Source of the DNA: an uncultured Alphaproteobacteria bacterium
GTDB lineage: Bacteria; Pseudomonadota; Alphaproteobacteria; HIMB59
Direction of reading: 5' to 3'
DNA: 64,000 bases
Assembly: GCA_902555695.1 (NCBI GenBank)
Contig: CACDTV010000004.1
Coordinates: 1-64,000 of the forward strand
Shown piece by piece: positions 57,401 through 64,000 of this stretch. Under the pieces are notes generated by a model. It was given only the letters and a program-made list of their open reading frames with translations, was not told the origin of the DNA and made no database searches. The position numbers were made by a program, and so were the translations under genes. How positions within the stretch are numbered: position 1 is the first letter of the stretch; each line of letters begins with the position of its first letter.

Positions 57401-60400
57401 TACATCGTCCTCAGATCCTGTTTTAGTAACAGTAGCATCTTCATTTACACTATCGGTATCGTCTACACCTGCAGGTGTATCGTTCTTTCCTGAAACTGTA
57501 ATTGTTAGTGTTGCAGTGTCAGTGTCTGTGCCATCTGTCAATGTGTAAGTAAATACATCATCATCACTATCTCCAACGTCTAAGGCATCAGCTGCTGCTT
57601 GATCAGCTGTGTATGTATAAGAGCCATCTGCACCAATTGTCAAAGTACCATAAGTACCAACTATTTGTGTACCACTGCTCTGATAAGTTGAACTTGAAGA
57701 GACTGATCCAGAGTTACCATTTGTATGTGATATATTTGATACTGAAAGAGAAGCGCCTGTATCAGTGTCTGTATCGTCATTTAAAACATCATTTTGAGAA
57801 CCTGTTTTAGTAACAGTTTCATTTTCGTTTACACTATCAGTGTCATCAACAGCTACAGGGGCGTCATTCACGCCTGTAACTGTAATTGTTAGTGTTGCTG
57901 TGTCGGTTGCAGAACCATCAGTAATTCTATAGGTAAAAACATCATTCTCTTGAGCCCCTGCAGCAAGTGCTTCAGCAGCTGTTTGATTTGCTGAGTATAC
58001 ATATGAGCCGTCTGAACCAATAGTTAGTTGACCATAAGTTCCAGTAACAGTTGTGCCCGTGGTGGTTCCACTTGCACCGTAAGTTGTGTTATTACTCACT
58101 GATGTGCCTGAGGCTGCACTGCTATGTTGAATTTGATCAACTCTAATTGTATCTCCATCTGGATCACTATCATCATTTAAGACATCATTTTGAGCACCAG
58201 TTTTAGTTACAGATGCATTTTCATTCACACTATCTGTATCGTTAACAGCGTCTGGGCTTTGATTGCCTGCTGCACCTCCAATAACAGTGAGTACGAGATC
58301 TGCCGTGGTTGTTGCTGTTCCATCGAATAAAGTGTATGTAAAGGTATCAGATACTGTAGCACCATCGCTTAATCCTGAAATATCAGAACTTGCTACATAT
58401 GTGTAAGAACCATCTGCGCCAATTGTCAAAGTACCATAAGAGCCCGTTACAGATGTACCACTACTGTTATAGGAGCTCCCTGAAGAAACACTAGAATTAT
58501 CACCACCACTTTTTTTAATCTGAGTAATTCTGAGAGTATCGTTTGTGTCAAGATCACTGTCTTTGTGTGAACTTGAAGTCGTATGGATGACATCACCTGA
58601 GTGTTCACCGTTTGCATCAAAACTGCCGTCAACATTTGCATTTGCACTATTTTGAACAGTTAGTGTAGACCCTTCATTCACCACGCCGACATCATTTTGT
58701 GCTGATGGGTTATCGTTTGCCCCTAATACTTTAATAGTAATATTTGCTGTGTTATCTTGCGTGCCATCCGTTATGGTGTAAACAAACACATCATTTTGAC
58801 TCTCTCCAGCTGCAATGGAGTCTGCAGCTGCCTGATCAGCAGCATAACTATACGATCCGTCTGCACCAATTGTTAAAGTACCATAAGTTCCTGTTACGGA
58901 GGTACCGCTACTATTATAAGAACTTCCTGGTTGAACAGAAGAATCTGTGCCAAGATTTTTTCTAATGAGCTTTACGCTTAAAGAAGCTGATGTATCTAAA
59001 TCAGTATCTTTATGAGAGCTTGAGGAGGTGTCTAAAACATCACCTGAATTTTCTCCTGTTGTGTCAAGAGAACCAGAAATGTTGGAATTTGATCCGTTTG
59101 TAACAGTCAAAGTGAGATCTTCTGTTATTGCACCTTCATCGTCTTGTGCGGTAGGAGTATCGTTTATACCAATAACTGTGATAGTAATTGTTGCGGTGTC
59201 TGTTGCAGTCCCGTCAGTCAATGTGTAAGTAAATACGTCTGTAACTATATCGCCTGCATCAAGAGCGTCCGCATCAGAGTCATTAGCAACGTATTTATAT
59301 GAGCCGTCTGAACCAATGGTTAGTTGACCATAAGTTCCGCTAACAGTTGTGCCCGCGGTAGTTCCAGAAGCACCGTAAGTAGTATTATTGCTTACAGCTG
59401 TGGAAGAGCCTGCTGAGCTATGTTGAATTGCTGAAACTCTCAAAGAAGCACTAGCGTCAGCATCAGAGTCCTTGTTTGAACTTGAGGTTGTATCTATTAC
59501 ATCACCGGTATATTCGCCGGTGATGTCTACAAAACTATATGGACTTGAAAGTGAAAAAGATTGGATTCCGTTACTTGATGCTCGAGCTAAAAATGCTTTG
59601 GATCCATCATTATTAAATATAATATCAGTTGGTTTATCTGCATAGCTACTCACATCAAATGCACCATTAAATGTTGCTGTAGATAAGTTAAAACCGGTAC
59701 TAAGATCGTATTCTAAAATATCATCATTTTGCTGACCTGTGATAAACAATTTTGTGCCTGTTGCGTTAAATGAAATTCCCCTTGGTGTATCTTCTTTTGC
59801 ACTAAAATCTAAACTTCTACTTGTGTATGAAATTGTTGAGGAATCAAAAGCGGTTGATAGAGAATATTCATAAACAGTATCATTAATATCTCCCAGTAAA
59901 AACATTTTAGTTCCATCAGTATTAAAAGTAAAACCTCTAGGGTTGCCGTCTTGACCGCTTATGACAGTTGAAGTAGGTGTTGGTAATGAGGAAACATCAT
60001 AGGCTGTAGATAAAGCAAATTCATGAATCTTTTTATTAGCTCCTGAGCCATTGCTTATATACAGCTTCGTACCATCATTATTAAATCTTATACCACGTGG
60101 ATTACCTGCGTGAGAAGAAATGTCTGTTGTACTACTTTGAGTAGCAGTATTTATATCAAAAGCAGTTGTTAAAGTATGTACAGAGATATCTGGTGAATTG
60201 CTATGATGAAGAACAAACATTTTAGTCCCATCATGATTAAATGCTACAGAACGAGTTGTATCAGTAGTTGCATATGGAGAACCAGTATCAAGAGATGCGG
60301 GTGTTACAGTATTATCATTACTGCTATTGATAACAGTCAAAGTTCCATCTTCATTAATGGTTCCTGTATCATTTTGTGCAACAGGAGTATCGTTCACTCC

Positions 60401-63400
60401 CGTTACAGTTATTGTTAAAGTTGCGGTAGCTGTAAGTGAGCCATCAGTGGCTTCATATGTAAATTCATCGGTTTCTATATCACCTGCGTCTAAAGCATCA
60501 GCTGCTGTTTGATCAGCTGTGTATATATAAGAACCGTCAGCACCAATTTTTAAAGTACCGTAAGTTCCGGTAACTGTTGTAAAATTACTTAAATGTGTAC
60601 TGCTTGATGTAACAGAAGTGTATCCGCTATCAGTGCTATGTTTGATTTTCGACACACTTAAAGTTGCTGAGTCATCCGCATCTGTATCGTCATTTAATAC
60701 ATCATCTTGTGCTCCAGTTTTTGTCACTGAAGCGTCCTCGTTAACGGCATCAGTGTCATCGGTAGCAACAACTGGGTCGTTTATACCTGTGACAGTAATT
60801 GTTATATTTGCAGTATCTGATCCGGTATTACCGTCGGAGACTTCATAGACAAAAACATCTGTAACTACATCGCCTGCATCCAAGTCGTCGGCCAAACTTT
60901 GGTCTGCTGTATATATATAAGATCCGTCAGCACCAATTTTTAAAGTACCGTAAGTTCCGGTAACTGTTGTAAAATTACTTAAATGTGTACTGCTTGATGT
61001 AACGTTAGAGAAATCTCCTCCGTTCTTTTTTATTTTTGAAACACTAAGAGTATCTCCTTCAGGATCAGTGTCATTTATAAGAACATCTCCTGTGACGCCA
61101 GTCGTTCCATCAGTAACAGTCACTGAGTCATCTTCATCTACTGCATTGGTGTTATCGGTTGCACTTGGGTTCTCATTGTCTTTACCAATTAGTGTAATCG
61201 TCAGAGTTGCGGTATCTGTTGCGTCGTGTTCATCTGATAGAGTATAAGTAAAGGTGTCAGTTAGGTTAGAGCTACTGGCACTAAATCCTGATATGCTGTC
61301 TCTAGCAACATATTTATATGAACCGTCTGATCCAATGGTAAGAGTACCATAAGTTCCTGTTACTGAAGTGCCATTGCTGTCATAAGAGGTATTATTAGTA
61401 ACAGATGAAGATGAACCACCACTAGGTTGAATTGCTGAAATTCTTAATGTAGGAGATGCGTCAGGGTCACTGTCAACATGAGAGCTTGAACTGGTATTAA
61501 TTATGTCACCTGAATGTTCTCCTGTTGCATTAAATGTGCTACCAGAGTCATTGGTTTCGTTGGCATTTGCACCATTTGTAACTGTCAATGTTTCACCCTC
61601 ATCAATTACACCCACGTCATTCTGGGCACTCGGTGTATCATTCACACCGGTTACTGTAATTGTTAATGTTGCAGTGTCAGTGTCTGTACCATCCGACAAT
61701 GTGTAAGTAAAGACATCATCTATGCTGTCTCCAACGTCTAAAGCATCAGCTGCTGTTTGATCAGCTATGTATTTATAAGAGCCATCTGCACCAATTGTCA
61801 AAGTACCGTAGGTACCAACTATTTGTGTACCGCTACTTTCATAAGTCGAGTCTGAAGAAACAGATCCAGAGTTACCATTTGTATGTGCTATATTTGATAC
61901 ACTTAGGGTCGCGCTATCATCTGGATCAGAGTCATCGTTCATTACATCGTCTTGCGAAGCTGTCTTTATAACTGTAGCATCTTCCGCAACTGTGTCTGTA
62001 TCATTAACAGCGACAGGGGCATCATTAATACCTGTAACTGTAATAGTTAAGTTGGCAGTGTCTGTTAGTGCACCATCTGAAATAGTATAAACGAAAACAT
62101 CTGTTACTTGATCACCCGCATCCAGGTCATCTGCTGCATCTTGATCAGCGACGTAAGTATAGGAACCGTCAGCTCCAATGGTTAAAGTTCCGTATGTTCC
62201 AGTGACTGACGTGCCGCTACTATTATATGTACTTCCTGAGGAGACATTAGAGTCTGTGCCGCTGTCAAAATTAATTTTTGTTACAGTGATTGTATCTCCA
62301 TCAGCGTCACTGTCGTCGTTAAGCACATCATTTTGAGATCCTGTTTTGGTAACCGTAGCATCCTCATTAACGCTATCTGTATCATTTACTGCATCAGGTG
62401 CTTGATTACCTGCTTTTGTAAAAACTCTTATGATGTCACCATGCTGTGCACCATTATTAAATCCCACATAAAGTGTATTTGAGTCAGTATCGACACCAAA
62501 CCAGTCACTTTTATGGCCTGAAGGTTTACTAGAGTCTGTAACACTTGTGCTCCAAGTCCACTTTAATTTCTCTGTACTAAAAGCATTATTGCCGCCACTA
62601 CCGTGTTGGTTTATTGTGTGATAAGTCGCTCCACTTTTATCAACTCCTGAATATGCAATGATATTATTCATATTGAACCAAACACCTAGTATTTCATTTT
62701 CAAAAACTACTTTCCTCACATCATTTCTTCCTGAGTTTTCTGTAGCATAAACGTAATATGAATTCATAGGAGTTGATGAGGCATCAACGGTAGTAGTGCC
62801 TGATGTTATGTCAGGGCCTGAAGTTTGGACACCATTATTATTTTCCTCAAATCCATTAGATGTACTTGTGGTCTTGTAAAAAGTAAATGAGCCTGTGTTT
62901 ATATCTTCTCTCTCTAAGGTAATAACAAAGGGTTTGTTGCCATCAGTGTGATTAGAGGCAGAGGCAGCAGTTCCAGCATCATTATTACCCGCTTTTAAAT
63001 TTGTTCCAGTATTTTCTACAAAACCATCTAATGATGAAATTCCATTTTGAAGAAGAGAGTGTTTGTAATCAACAACACTAATTCCGTTAGTTTCAACGAT
63101 ACCGTATTTTTTTTCTAAGTCCCAGTCACCACCCTTACCTGTAATATCATCAGAGGCTGCGATATCTGCTTGAGTGATATTTCCAATTTGTTGAATAAGT
63201 AATTTTCCTTGTTCACCTTGTGCCAGATTACAACCATAGAATAATAAGTCACCGTCTTGAGTTAACGAGGTACCAATTGATTGAAGTGTAGTGCTAAAAG
63301 AATTTATCGTTTCAGAGTTTAATATTGAATTGCCCAGTACTACCTGACCAGTACTTGCGTGTCCTATTATATGTACTGCATCGATGTCACTTTGATCTTG

Positions 63401-63724
63401 CAAAATACTCTGCATTTTTGCAAAACCGTTTTCATTGGAGTCAATTAAATAGATAGATTTTGTGTCATCGATGGAGTTAATGATTGTTTGATAATCATCA
63501 ACACCCTTGTCTATGAAGACAATTTCTTTTCTCAAGTCATTGTTGTGTGTAATCGCTTTTAAATTTGTTGAAAGATCGCTTTCATTGAGAGAGTTGTTTT
63601 GAATTTGGTCTTCGACAGCTTCAATGGCTTCACTAGCAGCATAAACAGCAGCACCATCAAACATGATTCTCGGTTCCAGCATTTGAATGCTAAAATGTGG
63701 ATAAGTTTTCTGTTTATCAGCCAC
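54422..63724 (-). CDS. giant DUF4347/VCBS-repeat surface protein (adhesin-like)
   Basis: This 3100-aa protein has no Sec signal. Residues 16-25 (LEPRIMFDGA) form a LEPR-type motif seen at the start of giant repeat proteins. DUF4347 spans about 67-215. An unnamed domain covers 220-430. About 15 VCBS/cadherin-like repeats cover 435-2708, each with an NDxPxA-type start, an acidic NEDxTVTK segment and a GTYGTLTIGADGSYxYxAD core. A propeller-like insert lies at about 1142-1400. The C-terminus holds He_PIG/cadherin-like domains (LPSGLTVNDAGRIRG; LPSWIRVDPSTG) and an acidic end. Asp-rich repeats should bind calcium and form a long stalk. Probably surface-anchored or secreted through the three adaptor proteins encoded downstream. 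Confidence 0.9.
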   Translation of the reverse strand: MADKQKTYPHFSIQMLEPRIMFDGAAVYAASEAIEAVEDQIQNNSLNESDLSTNLKAITHNNDLRKEIVFIDKGVDDYQTIINSIDDTKSIYLIDSNENGFAKMQSILQDQSDIDAVHIIGHASTGQVVLGNSILNSETINSFSTTLQSIGTSLTQDGDLLFYGCNLAQGEQGKLLIQQIGNITQADIAASDDITGKGGDWDLEKKYGIVETNGISVVDYKHSLLQNGISSLDGFVENTGTNLKAGNNDAGTAASASNHTDGNKPFVITLEREDINTGSFTFYKTTSTSNGFEENNNGVQTSGPDITSGTTTVDASSTPMNSYYVYATENSGRNDVRKVVFENEILGVWFNMNNIIAYSGVDKSGATYHTINQHGSGGNNAFSTEKLKWTWSTSVTDSSKPSGHKSDWFGVDTDSNTLYVGFNNGAQHGDIIRVFTKAGNQAPDAVNDTDSVNEDATVTKTGSQNDVLNDDSDADGDTITVTKINFDSGTDSNVSSGSTYNSSGTSVTGTYGTLTIGADGSYTYVADQDAADDLDAGDQVTDVFVYTISDGALTDTANLTITVTGINDAPVAVNDTDTVAEDATVIKTASQDDVMNDDSDPDDSATLSVSNIAHTNGNSGSVSSDSTYESSGTQIVGTYGTLTIGADGSYKYIADQTAADALDVGDSIDDVFTYTLSDGTDTDTATLTITVTGVNDTPSAQNDVGVIDEGETLTVTNGANANETNDSGSTFNATGEHSGDIINTSSSSHVDSDPDASPTLRISAIQPSGGSSSSVTNNTSYDSNGTSVTGTYGTLTIGSDGSYKYVARDSISGFSASSSNLTDTFTYTLSDEHDATDTATLTITLIGKDNENPSATDNTNAVDEDDSVTVTDGTTGVTGDVLINDTDPEGDTLSVSKIKKNGGDFSNVTSSSTHLSNFTTVTGTYGTLKIGADGSYIYTADQSLADDLDAGDVVTDVFVYEVSDGNTGSDTANITITVTGINDPVVATDDTDAVNEDASVTKTGAQDDVLNDDTDADDSATLSVSKIKHSTDSGYTSVTSSSTHLSNFTTVTGTYGTLKIGADGSYIYTADQTAADALDAGDIETDEFTYEATDGSLTATATLTITVTGVNDTPVAQNDTGTINEDGTLTVINSSNDNTVTPASLDTGSPYATTDTTRSVAFNHDGTKMFVLHHSNSPDISVHTLTTAFDINTATQSSTTDISSHAGNPRGIRFNNDGTKLYISNGSGANKKIHEFALSTAYDVSSLPTPTSTVISGQDGNPRGFTFNTDGTKMFLLGDINDTVYEYSLSTAFDSSTISYTSRSLDFSAKEDTPRGISFNATGTKLFITGQQNDDILEYDLSTGFNLSTATFNGAFDVSSYADKPTDIIFNNDGSKAFLARASSNGIQSFSLSSPYSFVDITGEYTGDVIDTTSSSNKDSDADASASLRVSAIQHSSAGSSTAVSNNTTYGASGTTAGTTVSGTYGQLTIGSDGSYKYVANDSDADALDAGDIVTDVFTYTLTDGTATDTATITITVIGINDTPTAQDDEGAITEDLTLTVTNGSNSNISGSLDTTGENSGDVLDTSSSSHKDTDLDTSASLSVKLIRKNLGTDSSVQPGSSYNSSGTSVTGTYGTLTIGADGSYSYAADQAAADSIAAGESQNDVFVYTITDGTQDNTANITIKVLGANDNPSAQNDVGVVNEGSTLTVQNSANANVDGSFDANGEHSGDVIHTTSSSHKDSDLDTNDTLRITQIKKSGGDNSSVSSGSSYNSSGTSVTGSYGTLTIGADGSYTYVASSDISGLSDGATVSDTFTYTLFDGTATTTADLVLTVIGGAAGNQSPDAVNDTDSVNENASVTKTGAQNDVLNDDSDPDGDTIRVDQIQHSSAASGTSVSNNTTYGASGTTTGTTVTGTYGQLTIGSDGSYVYSANQTAAEALAAGAQENDVFTYRITDGSATDTATLTITVTGVNDAPVAVDDTDSVNENETVTKTGSQNDVLNDDTDTDTGASLSVSNISHTNGNSGSVSSSSTYQSSGTQIVGTYGTLTIGADGSYTYTADQAAADALDVGDSDDDVFTYTLTDGTDTDTATLTITVSGKNDTPAGVDDTDSVNEDATVTKTGSEDDVLNDDTDADTDASLTVTNISHTNGNSGTVSSGSTYSSSGTQIVGTYGTLTIGADGSYTYTADQTAADDLDANDPATDVFTYTLTDENSATATATLTITVTGVNDAPVAVNDTDSVNEDATVSKTASQDDVLNDDTDADDSASLTVSAIRTGAEDGTGNSGTVGSALTGTYGTLTLNSNGSYTYTADQSAADDLDAGDTANDVFTYTVSDGTASDTATLTITVTGVNDTPVAVDDTDSVDEDSSVTKLAIQDDVLNDDTDADDSADLTVTKIQPGSGSESNVSSSTTHLNGTSVTGTYGTLVIGSNGAYKYTADQTATDALDAGDTETDVFTYTVSDGTATDTATLTITVTGINDDPVGVNDTDSVLEDKTITKTAAQDNLLNDDTDADDSSSLTVTNISHSNGNSGTVASSSTYQSNGTQIVGTYGTLTVGADGSYTYTADQDAADNIADGSTETDVFTYTLSDGTASDTATVTITVTGQDNEVVGNNDEGSVIDGNTLSVGNKASGLLSNDTNAGTDADETADAVVSSVRTGTEAGTGTSGTVGSSLKGTYGTLTLNSDGTYSYVADQDGADILTPDTTAIDYFTYTISNGTSIDTAQLAVTVTGINDAPTSSTAPTFRGAENNKIVIQSKLFFDDPDPSTSTYGQLTYSYGGLPSGLTVNDAGRIRGRLPEGTYTFTVTATDGGNLSTQQTFTIIIGKPGKPGEAPTPPLIVKQKTLEAAIADKTVTFETPKVNDQIADLAVRGNLGSLIKEYTFNGGMKVIDVAVEDLNIDQSGRPGINENTLLGFAIGDDYRLNVKQYTGTLEDGSSLPSWIRVDPSTGQTIVQFPQNIYSIDVKVIAIDNDNSTREINVTLDRNSVSQDKALKRDLEPFIDRSAALKTEVTVDEKGQMLLDTQNDLEDGSIINNTLNPNDSDNNENQTPNTDDQSSLNDIPTIPGEIDEVTSQDSIVLNLQNVESNEKLIKFATLQEQLDLQYEGHENYGDKLVKVSG
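60534..60613. repeat. 80-bp exact direct repeat, copy A
   Basis: Identical to 60924-61003, 390 bp away (130 codons, one repeat unit). It falls within neighbouring VCBS units of the giant gene and keeps the frame. Confidence 0.85.
60924..61003. repeat. 80-bp exact direct repeat, copy B
   Basis: Second copy of the 80-bp identical segment at 60534-60613. The flanking bases differ immediately on both sides. Confidence 0.85.
63696..63704 (-). promoter_or_regulatory. DnaA-box-like 9-mer
   Basis: TTATCCACA on the minus strand, within codons 7-10 of the giant gene. Matches the DnaA consensus TTATNCACA. Chance occurrence is possible. Confidence 0.3.
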
Positions 63725-63767
63725 TTATTTACTCTACTCTTTTCTCTCCAGCCCAGAAATATACAAT

Positions 63768-63793
63768 AAATTCAATGGATTTTCATTGAATTT
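63768..63793. repeat. 26-bp inverted repeat in the divergent promoter region
   Basis: A 10-bp perfect AT-rich stem (63768-63777 with 63784-63793) surrounds a 6-nt GATTTT loop, 44 nt upstream of the giant gene start. It could be an operator or an mRNA leader hairpin. There is no T tract suggesting termination. Confidence 0.4.
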
Positions 63794-63825
63794 GTAAAAA
63801 TTTATAGAAATTTCTTTGTTGTTTT

Positions 63826-63834
63826 TTATCCACA
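63826..63834 (+). promoter_or_regulatory. DnaA-box-like 9-mer
   Basis: TTATCCACA on the plus strand, about 40 nt before the lipoprotein start and in opposite orientation to the copy at 63696-63704. Confidence 0.35.
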
Positions 63835-63873
63835 ATTGTGAGATTTTATGCTGTTATTTTTGACGGGGAAAGA

Positions 63874-64000
63874 ATGGCTAATCATAAGGTTTTTGTTGTA
63901 TTTATTGCTACAATTTTTATTTGGGGGTGTTCAAAGACACCCATGCCAATTGTAAAAGAAGAAGTCCAGCTTTCATCCCAAGAGGACTTAGAATATCTCA
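63874..64000 (+). CDS. lipoprotein, N-terminal part (runs off the window)
   Basis: The frame begins MANHKVFVVFIATIFIWGCS, a lipoprotein signal with Cys19 in the lipobox IWGC. GGGGAAAGA lies just upstream. Only 42 codons are present. It is divergent from the giant adhesin operon, sharing a 149-bp promoter region. A TolC-type outer-membrane lipoprotein completing the export system is a plausible guess, but the visible part does not show this. Confidence 0.7.
   Translation, partial: MANHKVFVVFIATIFIWGCSKTPMPIVKEEVQLSSQEDLEYL

Larger units (their letters stand above)
55590..62420 (-). repeat. tandem VCBS-like coding repeats
   Basis: About 15 in-frame units of roughly 100-130 codons are visible, each opening near an NDxPVAVxDTDSVNE segment and closing with TLTITVTG. 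Some units are nearly identical at DNA level and others diverged, suggesting repeated duplication and gene conversion. Confidence 0.85.

Noticed and set aside
55131-61706. Many plus-strand open frames opposite the giant gene
   Set aside because: They arise from the biased Thr/Ser/Asp/Val codons of the repeats on the other strand, have no ribosome sites and recur at the same phase in each repeat.
55590-62420. Regularly spaced repeats resembling a CRISPR array
   Set aside because: Units are 300-400 bp, diverged and keep one continuous reading frame encoding VCBS-type domains; there are no short identical repeats with unique spacers and no cas genes.

Overview
The window is AT-rich, gene-dense chromosomal DNA. 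Many genes overlap by 1-8 bp and there are no insertion sequences, phage genes or CRISPR arrays. Gene content and order point to a streamlined marine alphaproteobacterium. The evidence is GcrA, a TIGR02300-type zinc-ribbon protein, a CarD/FdxA/SUV3-like-helicase block, an ffh-rpsP-rimM-trmD-rplS-leuCDB-asd chain, TRAP transport and System I cytochrome c maturation. A relative of the low-GC HIMB59/AEGEAN-169 or SAR11-like lineages fits best, but this is inferred from gene content, not from a marker-gene tree.

Layout. 1-7.5 kb: TRAP membrane genes dctQM converge on a minus-strand block (thioesterase, acetoacetyl-CoA synthetase, thiolase, EamA exporter, dctP) that looks like acetoacetate/short oxo-acid use. 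7.6-13 kb: small proteins, a secreted lyase-like protein, tRNA-Arg(TCG), a secreted EF-hand protein, and a tandem PAP2 phosphatase with a GT-C-like membrane protein. 13-17.9 kb: a putative small RNA or leader, a 41-codon ORF, a class III aminotransferase, a quinone-reductase-like MDR, hsp20 with a sigma32-type promoter and possible RNA thermometer, sodB and a pyridoxal kinase. 17.8-25.9 kb: asd, leuBDC and the SRP/ribosomal chain, with unusually long acidic tails on bS16 and bL19. 26-29.4 kb: dapF-mtaB-ftsY-yciB. 29.3-37.4 kb: pgk, gcrA, a pectinacetylesterase-like protein, tRNA-Arg(CCT), recX, rpmF, zinc ribbon, carD, fdxA, TerB-like and helicase genes. 37.5-43.1 kb: a histone-H1-like Lys/Ala protein and ccmABCDEFGH, including a 43-aa ccmD. 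43.1-50.2 kb: a polar amino-acid ABC transporter split around a FAD oxidoreductase and two bactofilins, then yggT and folD.

50.3-64 kb holds the most unusual locus. It encodes a 3100-residue surface protein with a LEPR-type N-terminal motif, a DUF4347 domain, about 15 VCBS/cadherin-like repeats and one embedded propeller-like insert. Three membrane-fusion-type proteins follow in the same operon: an RND-type adaptor, a HlyD protein with a cytosolic GAF-like domain, and a PqqD-like/M50 site-2 protease/HlyD fusion. No ABC ATPase is present in the operon. A divergent lipoprotein gene begins at the window edge. I read this as a candidate dedicated export, processing or anchoring system for the giant adhesin; that role is inferred from context.
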